DNA from: DATGKD01 sp035294855
GTDB taxonomy: Bacteria; Actinomycetota; Acidimicrobiia; Acidimicrobiales; UBA8190
Reading direction: 5' to 3'
Length of the DNA: 31,745 bases
Assembly (NCBI GenBank): GCA_035294855.1
Contig: DATGKD010000117.1
Coordinates: forward strand, 1 to 31,745
This document shows positions 7,467 to 15,971 of this stretch, in pieces. Position 1 is the first letter of the stretch. Every line of letters starts with the position of its first letter. The notes under the pieces are model-generated. The model searched no databases and was not told the DNA's origin. It was given only the letters and a program-made list of their open reading frames with translations. A program made the position numbers and the translations under genes.

Positions 7467-8571
7467 CGAGCCAGGGCGCGCGCCCCAGGGCCCCGCCCAC
7501 GCTCGGCCGCCCGCCCCCGCCCGGGGTTCCGAGAACGGGCGGAGCCTGCGTGCCGTGGTGCAACGCCACCCGTGGCGTTCGCTCGTCGTCGGGGTGGTCG
7601 CGGTGATCGTGGGGCTCCTCGCCTGGACGGTGGTCTGGTACGAGGGACAGGTCAACCCGGGACCGCAGGGCCCCGCCACCGTCGTGGTCGTGAAGAGCGG
7701 GTCGTCGGTCGGCGCGGTCACCGCCACCCTCGTGCGCCAGCGCGTGGTGGCGAGCGGCCTCGCGTTCCGCGCCTACCTCGTGTTCCACGGAACCCCGACC
7801 GTTCGACCGGGCGGCTACCTCCTGCACCGGAGCGAGGCGTTCGCCTCGGTACGCGGCCACCTCGTGCGCGGTCCTGACGTCTTCCCCGTGACCGTGCTAC
7901 CGGGCTTCACCGTGAGCGAAGTGGCCCAACGCGTCGGGGAAGTGCCCGGGCACGACGCGGCGCGGTTCTCGGCGCTCGCGACGTCCGGCGCCGTCACATC
8001 TCCGTACCAGGCGCCGGGGTCGAAGAGCCTCGAGGGCCTGCTGGGCACGGGGACGTATCTGGTGCTGCCCTGGGAATCCGACACGACGCTTCTCACCCAG
8101 ATGGCGGCGCGCTTCGACACCGTGGCGAGCTCGGTGGGGCTCACCAATGGCGCCGCCGCCGTCGGCGTGAGTCCGTACCAGGCGGTGACCGTGGCGTCGA
8201 TCGTGCAGAAGGAGGGCGTCTACACCCAGAACCTGGGCAAGGTGGCCCGGGTCGTCTACAACCGCCTGGCGCGCGGGACGCCGTTGCAGATGGACTCCAC
8301 CGTCCTCTACTCCGAGAACCGCGACGGCGGTCCGGTGACGGCCGCCGACCTCGCCCTCGACACCCCCTACAACACCTACAAGCACGCGGGCCTCACGCCC
8401 ACGCCGATCTGCTTCCCGTCGGCGGCGTCGTTGCGAGCGGCACTGGCACCGACGCCCGGCAACTGGCTGTACTTCGTGGTCGTGCAGAAAGACGGCACCG
8501 AGGCGTTCTCCGACACCTTCGCCGGTCAACAAGCGAACGAGGCGCTCGCCCGCAGCCGGGGGCTCGGATGA
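7459..8571 (+). CDS. mltG: Endolytic murein transglycosylase MltG (YceG-like)
   Basis: A 370-residue membrane-anchored lytic transglycosylase that cleaves nascent glycan strands near the membrane. It has a Pro/Ala/Arg-rich cytoplasmic tail of about 38 residues, one membrane segment (about 48-68, LVVGVVAVIVGLLAWTVVW), then an extracellular YceG domain. A LysM-like subdomain (VVKSGSSVGAVTATLVRQRVV) comes first. The catalytic part holds ASIVQKEG with the predicted acid E252, then VARVVYNRLARGTPLQMDSTVLYS and LDTPYNTYKHAGLTPTPICFPS, all family hallmarks. The GTG at 7459 overlaps ruvX by 8 nt, and ATGA at 8568-8571 couples it to aroE. Longer upstream starts would read through ruvX. Confidence 0.95.
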   Translation: MADEPGRAPQGPAHARPPAPARGSENGRSLRAVVQRHPWRSLVVGVVAVIVGLLAWTVVWYEGQVNPGPQGPATVVVVKSGSSVGAVTATLVRQRVVASGLAFRAYLVFHGTPTVRPGGYLLHRSEAFASVRGHLVRGPDVFPVTVLPGFTVSEVAQRVGEVPGHDAARFSALATSGAVTSPYQAPGSKSLEGLLGTGTYLVLPWESDTTLLTQMAARFDTVASSVGLTNGAAAVGVSPYQAVTVASIVQKEGVYTQNLGKVARVVYNRLARGTPLQMDSTVLYSENRDGGPVTAADLALDTPYNTYKHAGLTPTPICFPSAASLRAALAPTPGNWLYFVVVQKDGTEAFSDTFAGQQANEALARSRGLG

Positions 8572-9494
8572 ACTCCGGGCCGGCTCGTGCGGCGCCCGAC
8601 CGGCGCTCCCCGACCTGGCCGGGCGCGGCCTCGACGGTCGTGGGCGTGATCGGCGACCCCGTGACCCATTCCTTGTCGCCCCTGTTGCACAACGCGGCGT
8701 TCGACGCGCTCGGGCTCGACTGGGTGTCGGTGGCGTTCACCGTGCGCACCGGCGAAGTCGGCCGAGCTTTGGCCGGCATGCGCGCCCTGGGAGTCGCCGG
8801 GCTCTCGGTGACGATGCCCCACAAAGAGGCGGCGCGCACCGAGGTCGACGACGTCACCGACGTGGCCGACCGACTGGGCGCCGTCAACTGCGTCACCCTG
8901 CGCGACGGCGAGCTCGTGGCGGACTCCACCGACGGCGACGGGTTCCTGGCCGCCTTGCGGCGCGGTGCCGGTATCGAGGGGCGCGACCGCCGGTGCCTCG
9001 TGCTCGGTGCGGGTGGCGCGGCCCGGGCGGTCGTCCTGGCGCTGGCGTCGGCGGGCGCCTCCGAGGTCGTCGTGGTGAACCGGACAGCTGCCCGCGCGGA
9101 GGCGGCCGCGGCGCTCGCCGGGTCGGTGGGACGCGTCGGCCGGGTGGGCGACCGGGAGGATCTGGCCTCGGCCGAGTTGGTCGTGCACGCCACGCCGCTC
9201 GGCATGGACGGGGCCGCCGGCCCGGTGGGACCCCGCACCTACGACGAGCTCGTGGACCTCGACGGGCTGCACTCCGGCCAGGTCGTGGTGGACCTCGTGT
9301 ACCACCCGCTGCGGACCGGGTTGCTCGACCGCGCCGCCGACCGGGGTGCGACCACGTTGAACGGCCTCGGCACGTTGGTGCACCAAGCGGCGTTGGCGAT
9401 CGAGCGGTGGACCGGCCAACGCGCTCCCGTCGAAGCGATGTGGAGCGCGCTTGAGGCCGAGGTCAACCGCGGGACGCCTCCTCGTCCGAGCTGA
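8568..9494 (+). CDS. aroE: Shikimate dehydrogenase
   Basis: NADP-dependent reduction of 3-dehydroshikimate to shikimate in aromatic amino acid synthesis; 308 residues. The substrate domain has GVIGDPVTHSLSPLLHN, GLSVTMPHK (catalytic K86), GAVNCV and DSTDGDGF (catalytic D122, with Ser where the usual motif has Asn). The Rossmann domain shows VLGAGGAARAVVLAL and VVVNRT. The C-terminus has NGLGTLVHQAALAIERWTGQ. The ATG overlaps the mltG stop (ATGA), implying coupled translation. About 20 extra N-terminal residues precede the first strand, so a later start is possible but less favoured. Last gene of this plus-strand run; 33 nt separate it from the convergent channel gene. Confidence 0.96.
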   Translation: MNSGPARAAPDRRSPTWPGAASTVVGVIGDPVTHSLSPLLHNAAFDALGLDWVSVAFTVRTGEVGRALAGMRALGVAGLSVTMPHKEAARTEVDDVTDVADRLGAVNCVTLRDGELVADSTDGDGFLAALRRGAGIEGRDRRCLVLGAGGAARAVVLALASAGASEVVVVNRTAARAEAAAALAGSVGRVGRVGDREDLASAELVVHATPLGMDGAAGPVGPRTYDELVDLDGLHSGQVVVDLVYHPLRTGLLDRAADRGATTLNGLGTLVHQAALAIERWTGQRAPVEAMWSALEAEVNRGTPPRPS

Positions 9495-9527
9495 CGCGGT
9501 CGGGCGCCGCACCGCCGGCGGTCACGG

Positions 9528-10481
9528 TCACCTGCCTGGAGGGGCTCTTCCGTCGTCGTCTCCCGCACCGTTCGAGTCGGCTGGCACGGCGGCCGGCGGG
9601 GCGAACACCGCCGCGGCGTGCAACCGGCGCTCGATCTCTTCGAGCAGAGCGCGCGTGACGAGTGCCCGCTCGGACGTGGTGGTGGGCACGGAGATGCGCG
9701 CCGTGTAGTTGTCGAAGGCCGCGGCCACGACGCCCCACGGTGCGGGAGCATCGAGGCAGAACGGCGCATAACGGGGATCACGCACCACGGCGTCGGCCGC
9801 CTGGGCCATCGTGCGCAGCACCACGTCGACGTCCGCGGTCACCGGAACGGGAACATCCGCCGTGGCCTTCGCCCACCCGCGTGACGAGTTCGCCAACTTC
9901 CGGATCTCCCCGTTGGGGACGAACCACAGCGTGCCGTCGAAGCCGCGCACGCGCGTCACGCGCAGCGTCAGGTCCTCCACGGTGCCGCTGGTGTCGCCGA
10001 CCATGACGCTGTCCCCGATGTCGAACTGGCCTTCGACGATGAGAAGGAACCCCGACAGCAGGTCCCGCACCATGGTCTGAGCTCCGAAGCCGAGCGTGGC
10101 GCCGATCACCGTGGCCCCCGCGAGCAGGGGGGTGAGGTTCAGCCCGATGGTCCCCAGGATCACGAAGAACGCGATGACCCCGACCACGCCCCGCCAGATG
10201 TTGGCGAGCAAGGCGGTGATCGTGGCGGCGCGCGCCGCGGCCCGTGGCGAGTCGGTACGTGCCACGGCGCGACTCGCCACCGCACCGACCCACCGCCGGA
10301 TGACGCGGTTCCCGAGCCAACCGATGAGGGCGGCCACCACGATGATGACCAGGACGGTGGCCGGCCGGACGATGACCTGCTGCCAGTGCGCTGCTGTGGG
10401 ATCGCTGACACCGGCCCAGCGCAGCAGGTCGTAGAGCCACCCGTGGTCGGCCACGGTCGACGATGTGGCGGCACCGAGCAC
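9528..10481 (-). CDS. MscS family small-conductance mechanosensitive channel
   Basis: A 317-residue membrane protein. Hydrophobic segments lie at about 38-60 (VRPATVLVIIVVAALIGWLG) and 95-120 (VVGVIAFFVILGTIGLNLTPLL). The pore-lining TM3 GATVIGATLGFGAQTMVRDLLSGFLL is the MscS signature. The beta domain follows with GQFDIGDSVMVGDTSGTVEDLTLRVTRVRGFDGTLWFVPNGEI and the soluble alpha/beta cage. Such channels release solutes during hypo-osmotic shock. An acidic C-terminal tail (about 290-317) extends past the fold. The GTG at 10481 is 32 nt from the divergent rodA start, so the two share a short control region. No clear SD is visible, and the start could be a few codons off. Confidence 0.9.
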   Translation of the reverse strand: MLGAATSSTVADHGWLYDLLRWAGVSDPTAAHWQQVIVRPATVLVIIVVAALIGWLGNRVIRRWVGAVASRAVARTDSPRAAARAATITALLANIWRGVVGVIAFFVILGTIGLNLTPLLAGATVIGATLGFGAQTMVRDLLSGFLLIVEGQFDIGDSVMVGDTSGTVEDLTLRVTRVRGFDGTLWFVPNGEIRKLANSSRGWAKATADVPVPVTADVDVVLRTMAQAADAVVRDPRYAPFCLDAPAPWGVVAAAFDNYTARISVPTTTSERALVTRALLEEIERRLHAAAVFAPPAAVPADSNGAGDDDGRAPPGR

Positions 10482-10487
10482 GACCGG

Positions 10488-10505
10488 TATTCTGGTCCGA
10501 CGGAG
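10488..10505 (+). promoter_or_regulatory. Possible rodA promoter (-10 TATTCT) and GGAG ribosome binding site
   Basis: TATTCT at 10488-10493 lies 20 nt before GTG 10514, and GGAG at 10502-10505 sits 8 nt before it. This would give an ordinary short leader rather than a leaderless start. No clear -35 is visible in the 32-bp divergent gap or the adjoining channel gene. Confidence 0.4.
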
Positions 10506-10513
10506 CCCACCCG

Positions 10514-11647
10514 GTGAGTATCTCGACCTCGACGCGCCCGTCCACCGGCCGGTTGCTGGCCCTCCGCATCGACGTCGCGCTCATCCTGACGACCCTGGTG
10601 GTCGCCTGCCTGGGTGTCGTGCTCGTCTACTCGGCGACGCGGTCGAAGCTCGCCCAGGCGGGGATCAGCTCCCACTACTTCCTCACCCGGCAGGCCGCCT
10701 ATGTGGTGGTGGGGGTGATCGCCTTGGTGGTGCTCACCGCGCTGGACTACCGATGGCTCGAGCACGCGAGCGCCGTGCTCTACGTGGGCATGATCCTCTC
10801 GTTGTTGGCGATGTTCGCCGTCGGGTCACGGGCGAACGGCGCCACACGGTGGCTCCAGGTCGGCCCCATCCAGATCCAGCCCTCCGCGTTCGCCACGCTG
10901 GTGCTCATCATCACCGTGGCGACCTTCTGCGCCCGAAGGCAGCAGGGCCTCGAGCTCGGCGACGTGCTCAAAGTCATCGCGCTCTCGGGCCTGCCCATCA
11001 TCCTGGTGGCGAAGCAACCCGACCTCGGCAGCGCCATCGTCATGACCATCGTCCTCTTCGTGATGCTCGTCGTCGCGGGCATCCCGAACCGGTACTTGCT
11101 GCTGTTGGTGCTCTTGGCGGCAGCGGGGGCGTTCCTGGTCGTCCACTTCAAGCTCCTGAAGGACTACCAGCTCAATCGGTTCACCGCGCTGTTCAACCAG
11201 GGCAAGCACCTGAGCAGCAGCAGCTACAACGTCCACGAGTCGGTGGCGGCCATCGGGTCGGGCGGGATGTGGGGCACCGGGCTCTTCCATGGACCTCAGA
11301 CCAACCTGTCCTACGTGCCCGAGCAACAGACCGACTTCATCTTCTCGGCGGTGGGGGAGCAACTCGGCTTCGTGGGGGCAGCCAGCGTGCTCGCCCTGCT
11401 GGGCGTGGTCTCGTGGCGGATCCTGCGAGCCGCACAGGTGTCACGTGACGGTTTCGGGCGCCTGCTCGCGACGGGCTGCTTCACGCTCATCGCCTTCAGC
11501 GTGTTCGAGAACGCCGGGATGGCGATGAACATCATGCCGGTGGCGGGGATCCCCTTGCCGTTCCTGTCGTACGGGGGATCGGCCACGGTGGCGTTCTTCA
11601 GCGCCGTCGGCATCGCACTCTCGGTGCAGCTGCGCCACCAGCGATGA
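10514..11647 (+). CDS. rodA: RodA, SEDS-family peptidoglycan glycosyltransferase
   Basis: A polytopic SEDS protein (377 residues, about ten membrane segments) that polymerises lipid II into glycan strands with a class B PBP. Visible motifs: NGATRWLQVGPIQIQPSAF, the conserved acidic-loop sequence KQPDLGSAIV, GMWGTGLFHGPQTNLSYVPE, TDFIFSAVGEQLGF, and the terminal MPVAGIPLPFLSYGGSATVAFF. These place it with RodA/FtsW/SpoVE, closest in feel to RodA. The GTG at 10514 follows GGAG with 8-nt spacing and gives a short cytoplasmic tail; a longer start would read into the divergent channel gene. ATGA at 11644-11647 couples it to the nuclease gene. No partner PBP gene is in the window. Confidence 0.93.
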   Translation: MSISTSTRPSTGRLLALRIDVALILTTLVVACLGVVLVYSATRSKLAQAGISSHYFLTRQAAYVVVGVIALVVLTALDYRWLEHASAVLYVGMILSLLAMFAVGSRANGATRWLQVGPIQIQPSAFATLVLIITVATFCARRQQGLELGDVLKVIALSGLPIILVAKQPDLGSAIVMTIVLFVMLVVAGIPNRYLLLLVLLAAAGAFLVVHFKLLKDYQLNRFTALFNQGKHLSSSSYNVHESVAAIGSGGMWGTGLFHGPQTNLSYVPEQQTDFIFSAVGEQLGFVGAASVLALLGVVSWRILRAAQVSRDGFGRLLATGCFTLIAFSVFENAGMAMNIMPVAGIPLPFLSYGGSATVAFFSAVGIALSVQLRHQR

Positions 11648-12234
11648 CCGACACCGGCACGGCCGGCGCCACGGGAGAGCAACCGGGCGTGCCCGAGCCG
11701 GACGTGACCGGCACGGACGCGCGGGGCGCCGTGGTGCCGGGCGCCGGAGCGGCGGGCCCCGCCACAGACGCAGTGCCGCCGGGGCCCGACGACGCTCCCA
11801 AGCCCGATCCCGCGGTGTGGCACCTCGTCGCGGTGCACGACATCGTCTTCGACCTGCCGGCCGCCTACCCCGAGGTCGTGTTGCACGAGGCCCAGCACCC
11901 GTGGCGCGAGCTGCGCATCCCGTTGGGTGTCGCCGAAGCGACGGCCATCGCGTACGCCTTCCGGTCGATCGAGACACCCCGGCCCATGACCCACGACCTG
12001 TTCACCGAGGTGCTCGAGCGTTACGGCATCACGATCGACGCGGTCCGCATCACGGTGCGCCGGGGCCAGGCGTTCCTCGCCGAGATGGACACCTCCGGCC
12101 CACGCGGCCGCCAGGTGATGCCATGCCGCCCGTCCGACGCGGTCGCTCTCGCCCTCCGGCAACGCCTGCCCGTGCCGATCCTCGTGGCGGAGTGGGTCTT
12201 CGCGAGCGTCGAGTCGCCGGGCGAGGACGCCTGA
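11644..12234 (+). CDS. Bifunctional nuclease family protein (DUF151)
   Basis: A 196-residue protein. Residues 1-58 are a low-complexity Gly/Ala/Pro/Asp-rich region. The DUF151/BFN domain starts at about 59: HLVAVHDIVFDLPAAYPEVVLHEA, then the family core LRIPLGVAEATAIAYAF, TPRPMTHDLFTEVLERYGITIDAVRIT, and MPCRPSDAVALALRQRLPVPILVAEWVF. Some members of the family are reported to act on DNA and RNA, but the bacterial role is poorly defined. The ATG overlaps the rodA stop, so the two are probably co-translated. The stop lies one base from the stop of the convergent second SEDS gene. The long disordered N-terminus is unusual; a later start is possible, but the overlap favours this one. Confidence 0.87.
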   Translation: MTDTGTAGATGEQPGVPEPDVTGTDARGAVVPGAGAAGPATDAVPPGPDDAPKPDPAVWHLVAVHDIVFDLPAAYPEVVLHEAQHPWRELRIPLGVAEATAIAYAFRSIETPRPMTHDLFTEVLERYGITIDAVRITVRRGQAFLAEMDTSGPRGRQVMPCRPSDAVALALRQRLPVPILVAEWVFASVESPGEDA

Positions 12235-12235
12235 C

Positions 12236-13612
12236 TCAGGTGCCGGCCACCGGCACAGCCCCGTAGTCCGCTTGCGTGAGGCGGTGCGCGGTCGCCTGCT
12301 GGGTGACGACTTGCCGCTCACCCTCGTCCGAGATCCGCATCAGCAACGCGATGAGCACGTAGTTGGCGACGAGGGACGATCCTCCGTAGGCCATGAACGG
12401 CAACGTGATGCCCGTGAGGGGCATCAGCCGGACGATCCCCGCCATGATGAACAGCGCCTGGACGCCGAGGATCACGGTGAAACCCGCCGCGCACATCTGG
12501 GCGAACTCCGAGCGCGCCGTCTGCGCGATGCGCATCCCCGCTCCCACGATGAGCAGGAACGCAAACACGATCACGGTCGTGCCGAGAAGGCCCATCTCGG
12601 TGCCGAAGGCCGCGAAGATGTAGTCGCTGTGCGCCTCGGGGATGCCCTGGACCTGGCCGAACCCCAGGCCGGTACCGAGGAGCCCCCCGGTACCCAGGCC
12701 GAAGAGCCCCGACATCACCTGCCCGTTCGTCGCGGGGTGCAGCCACTCCTGGATCCGGTGGTGCACCTGGTGGAACAGGTGGCTGGCGACGAAGGACCCC
12801 ACGAGGAACAGCACCACCCCGATGCCGACGTAAGTCCAGCGCCCGGTCGTCAGCCAGAGCATGGCGATGAACAGCACGAAGATGAGCACCGCGAACCCGA
12901 TGTCGTTCTCGGCGCCGAGGACGACCATGCTGAACCCCCACGCCATGAGGATCGGGACCATCGGGCGGGGGTCGAGGACGAGCCGGTTGCCCACGCGCAT
13001 GGTGGGGACGGAGAGCAGCTCGCGTTTCTCGACGAAGTACGAGGCGAAGAAGATGCACAGCGCCAGCTTGGCGAGCTCGACGGGCTGCCCGTTGGCCGGT
13101 CCGATCGACACCCAGAGCCGGGCGCCGTTGATGTTCTTGCCGAGGTGCGGCACCAGGGGCGCCAGCATCAGCGCGACGGCCCCGAGCAGGAGGAGATAGC
13201 GGTAGCGGTCGAGATCGCGTGACCGCCGGACGAGGGCCAGCGTGAGGATGTATGCGCCCACGCCCACGGCTGTCCACCCGGCCTGCAGCCGGGCGAAGTG
13301 CTCGTTGATCCGGGCGAGCATGACGTAGCCGAGCCCGTTGAGCAGCGTCACGATGGGCAGCAGCACGGCGTTGGCGTCGGGCGCGTAGATCCGGTTGGCG
13401 ACGTGCGCCGTCAGGGCCAGTCCGAGGACGATGGCGAGGAACGGCCCGAGGTCGGGCGGGATCTTGGACGTCGTGCCGATCGACGCCAGGACGTACATCG
13501 CAACGATGATGAGCGAGCCGAAGAGCAGCAGGCCGAGCTCGGTGCGACGTCTGGGCTTGGGGCGGAAGCGCGTCGTGTCGCTTGCCTCGCGACGGGGGAG
13601 AAGCCGGGGCAC
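12236..13612 (-). CDS. Second SEDS-family protein (FtsW/RodA/SpoVE)
   Basis: A 458-residue polytopic membrane protein with an Arg-rich cytoplasmic N-terminus (RFRPKPRRRTELGLLLFG) and about 12 hydrophobic segments. SEDS motifs: INGARLWVSIGPANGQPVELAKL, LGAENDIGFAVL (counterpart of the conserved kxDLGxa loop, Asp kept, flanks divergent), GLFGLGTGGLLGTGLGFG, HSDYIFAAFGTEMGLLG and LMPLTGITLPFMAYGGSSLVANY. The extra N-terminal segments resemble the longer actinobacterial RodA of the pstP/pbpA region. The GTG at 13612 is chosen because TAGGAT lies exactly 8 nt upstream; an in-frame start at 13669 would lie upstream of that promoter. A product-level FtsW versus RodA assignment cannot be made from sequence alone. 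Confidence 0.9.
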   Translation of the reverse strand: MPRLLPRREASDTTRFRPKPRRRTELGLLLFGSLIIVAMYVLASIGTTSKIPPDLGPFLAIVLGLALTAHVANRIYAPDANAVLLPIVTLLNGLGYVMLARINEHFARLQAGWTAVGVGAYILTLALVRRSRDLDRYRYLLLLGAVALMLAPLVPHLGKNINGARLWVSIGPANGQPVELAKLALCIFFASYFVEKRELLSVPTMRVGNRLVLDPRPMVPILMAWGFSMVVLGAENDIGFAVLIFVLFIAMLWLTTGRWTYVGIGVVLFLVGSFVASHLFHQVHHRIQEWLHPATNGQVMSGLFGLGTGGLLGTGLGFGQVQGIPEAHSDYIFAAFGTEMGLLGTTVIVFAFLLIVGAGMRIAQTARSEFAQMCAAGFTVILGVQALFIMAGIVRLMPLTGITLPFMAYGGSSLVANYVLIALLMRISDEGERQVVTQQATAHRLTQADYGAVPVAGT

Positions 13613-13620
13613 TGCCGGCG

Positions 13621-13626
13621 ATCCTA
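13621..13626 (-). promoter_or_regulatory. Probable -10 element TAGGAT for the second SEDS gene
   Basis: On the minus strand TAGGAT (13626 to 13621) ends 8 nt before GTG 13612. It sits in the 119-bp divergent region shared with ppk1 and decides the start in favour of 13612. Confidence 0.55.
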
Positions 13627-13718
13627 CCCCGGTGACCAGCACAGACATCGCCACGTCGGCACGCGTCACGCGTTCCCGGAGGCCTGCACAGCGCCCCTGT
13701 TCCGGCAGGTGGCGCGGG

Positions 13719-13731
13719 TAGCCTGGAGAGG
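13719..13731 (+). promoter_or_regulatory. Probable -10 element TAGCCT and GGAGAGG before ppk1
   Basis: TAGCCT (13719-13724) ends 7 nt before ATG 13732, and the spacer is itself GGAGAGG, abutting the start. If TAGCCT is the -10, the purine run would mostly be untranscribed, so the mRNA would be leaderless. If transcription starts further upstream, GGAG lies unusually close to the ATG. Confidence 0.5.
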
Positions 13732-15921
13732 ATGCAACCCTCCTCCGACCCAGCGCTCGCGGGCGCGAGGTCCGCGTCGGGCGCGGCCGTCAAGGAGCCG
13801 CGTGCGGCCTTGGCCGCCGTCGAGGTCGCGGACGGGATCGCCGAGCGCGGTCCCGAGCGTTTCACGAACCGGGAATTGTCGTGGCTGGAATTCGCGGCGC
13901 GCCTCCTCGACCTCGCCGAGGACGAGCGCGCGCCGTTGCTCGAGCGAGTGAAGTTCCTCGCGATCTTGTCCGAGGGTTTCGACGAATTCTTCCAGGTGCG
14001 CGTGGCGGGCCTGAAGGACCAGGTCGATGCGGGACTGCGAACCCGGTCGTCCGACGGCCTGCGTCCGAGCGAGGCCCTCCGGGCCATCGCGGCGCGCGTG
14101 GACGAGCTCGTCGAGCGCCAGGCGCACATCTTCATGGACAAGATCGTTCCGGCGCTGGCCGAGGCGGGCATCCGGGTGTCGGACTGGTCCACCCTGGACG
14201 ACGACGACCGCGACCACCTCGTCCGTGTCTTCCAGGAGCAGATCTTCCCGGTCCTGACGCCGCTGTCGGTGGATCCCGGGCACCCGTTTCCCTACATCTC
14301 GAACCTCTCGCTCAACCTGATCGTCCGGGTCGGCGACCCGGTGTCGGGTGTCGAGCGGGTGGCGCGGGTCAAGGTTCCCCCGCTGCTGCCCCGGTTCGTC
14401 GTCATGCCCGACGGGGAACGGTTCGTCGCCATCGAGCAGGTCATCGCTTCGCAGCTGGCGTCGTTGTTCCCCGACATGGTCATCGGTGAGCACTACGCGT
14501 TCCGCGTCACGCGCAACGCCGACCTCGTGCTCGAGGAGGACGAGGCCGACGACCTGCTGGCCGCGGTCGAGATGGAGTTGCGACGGCGCCGGTTCGGCCG
14601 GGCGGTACGGCTCGAGGTGGCGGCGGACATGTCGCAGGACCTCCGGGACATGCTCGTCCACGAGCTCGACCTGCGTGCCGAGGACATGTACCGCAGCGCC
14701 GCCCCCCTCGACCTGAGCGGCCTGTGGGGGGTGCACGCGCTCGACCGACCCGACTTGCACGAAGAGGCCTGGGCGCCCATGACCCCGCCTCGCCTCGCCA
14801 ACGCCGGGAACGAGCCCGCCGACCTCTTCGCGGTTCTGCGCGAGCGCGACGTATTGGTGCATCACCCCTACGACTCGTTCACCACCTCGGTGGAGGCGTT
14901 CATCGCCCAGGCCGCCACCGACCCCGACGTTCTCGCCATCAAACAGACCCTGTACCGGACCTCGGGGGACAGCCCGATCGTGGCGTCGCTCATCCACGCC
15001 GCCGAAGGGGGGAAGCAGGTCGCCGCGGTCGTCGAGCTGAAAGCTCGTTTCGACGAACAGGCCAACATCTTGTGGGCGCGTGCGCTCGAGGAGGTGGGCG
15101 TGCACGTCGTCTACGGCCTCGTCGGACTCAAGACCCACTCCAAGGCGGCCCTGGTGGTGCGGCGCGAAGAGGACGGCATTCGTCGCTACTGCCACGTGGG
15201 CACCGGCAACTACAATCCCCGCACCGCGCGGCAGTACGAGGACATCGGGCTGCTCTCCGCCGATCCCGACCTGGCCGCGGACGTCGGGGACCTCTTCAAC
15301 TTCCTCACGGGCTACAGCCGTTACGCGAGCTATCGGCGTCTCGTGGTCGCGCCCATGGCACTGCGCCCCCGGATCGTCGAGCTCATCGATGGGGAGGCGC
15401 AGTCCGGGCCCCGGGGACGCATCACCATCAAGGTCAACGGGCTGACCGACCCTGAGGTGATCGACGCGCTGTACCGGGCCTCGGGGGCCGGCGTGCCGAT
15501 CGATCTCGTCGTCCGCGGCGTGTGCTGCCTACGCCCGGGCGTGCCCGGACTGTCGGAGACGATCAGGGTGCGGTCGATCGTGGGCCGCTTCCTCGAGCAC
15601 TCGCGCATCTACCGGTTCGGCGGATCCGGGAGCAGTTCTCCGACGCTTCTCATCGGTTCCGCGGACTTGATGGAACGCAACCTCGATCGCCGCATCGAGG
15701 TCCTCACGCCGGTCGCCGACCCCGAGCTCCAAGCGAGGCTGCTCGAAGTGCTCGATCTCAACTTGGCCGACGACACCAACGCGTGGGTGCTGGGGCCGAA
15801 CGGATGTTGGGACCGCGTCCCGACCACCGAGGGCATCAGCGCCCAACACCGCCTGCAGGAGCTGGCGCGCGACCGGGCGCGTCGGCGCCGCGAAGCGGAC
15901 ACCCTGGGCGCTTCGGGCTGA
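13732..15921 (+). CDS. ppk1: Polyphosphate kinase 1
   Basis: Reversible synthesis of inorganic polyphosphate from ATP; 729 residues, close to the family size. The N-domain has FTNRELSWLEFAARLLDLA and ILSEGFDEFFQVRVAGLKDQV. Next come LTPLSVDPGHPFPYISNLSLNL and the catalytic core KQTLYRTSGDSPIVASLIHAAEGGKQVAAVVELKARFDE (read as consecutive blocks). H469 in GLKTHSK is the predicted phosphorylated His; HVGTGNYNPRTARQYEDIGL is the second phospholipase-D-like half. The C-domain (RVRSIVGRFLEHSRIYRF, GSADLMERNLDRRIEV) is complete. The first about 35 residues are low-complexity. It is divergent from the second SEDS gene across 119 bp and is followed by a strong hairpin. Confidence 0.97.
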   Translation: MQPSSDPALAGARSASGAAVKEPRAALAAVEVADGIAERGPERFTNRELSWLEFAARLLDLAEDERAPLLERVKFLAILSEGFDEFFQVRVAGLKDQVDAGLRTRSSDGLRPSEALRAIAARVDELVERQAHIFMDKIVPALAEAGIRVSDWSTLDDDDRDHLVRVFQEQIFPVLTPLSVDPGHPFPYISNLSLNLIVRVGDPVSGVERVARVKVPPLLPRFVVMPDGERFVAIEQVIASQLASLFPDMVIGEHYAFRVTRNADLVLEEDEADDLLAAVEMELRRRRFGRAVRLEVAADMSQDLRDMLVHELDLRAEDMYRSAAPLDLSGLWGVHALDRPDLHEEAWAPMTPPRLANAGNEPADLFAVLRERDVLVHHPYDSFTTSVEAFIAQAATDPDVLAIKQTLYRTSGDSPIVASLIHAAEGGKQVAAVVELKARFDEQANILWARALEEVGVHVVYGLVGLKTHSKAALVVRREEDGIRRYCHVGTGNYNPRTARQYEDIGLLSADPDLAADVGDLFNFLTGYSRYASYRRLVVAPMALRPRIVELIDGEAQSGPRGRITIKVNGLTDPEVIDALYRASGAGVPIDLVVRGVCCLRPGVPGLSETIRVRSIVGRFLEHSRIYRFGGSGSSSPTLLIGSADLMERNLDRRIEVLTPVADPELQARLLEVLDLNLADDTNAWVLGPNGCWDRVPTTEGISAQHRLQELARDRARRRREADTLGASG

Positions 15922-15926
15922 CCGCA

Positions 15927-15952
15927 TCGCCCGGCCTCCGGCCGCCGGGCGA
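15927..15952. terminator. Hairpin terminator between ppk1 and the YbhN-like gene
   Basis: Perfect 9-bp inverted repeat TCGCCCGGC (15927-15935) and GCCGGGCGA (15944-15952) with an 8-nt loop, 5 nt after the ppk1 stop and 19 nt before the convergent gene's stop. There is no T-tract on either strand, common in high-GC actinobacteria. It is likely to serve both genes. Confidence 0.65.
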
Positions 15953-15971
15953 GCGCGGCCCGGGCACGGCG

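Noticed and set aside
9511..9522. Palindrome ACCGCCGGCGGT between aroE and the channel gene as a terminator
   Set aside because: A perfect palindrome without a loop gives only a 4-bp stem, too weak to call a terminator.
12318..14192. 624-residue open frame on the minus strand
   Set aside because: It covers the second SEDS gene in another frame and the start of ppk1 in antisense; its composition is shadow-like.
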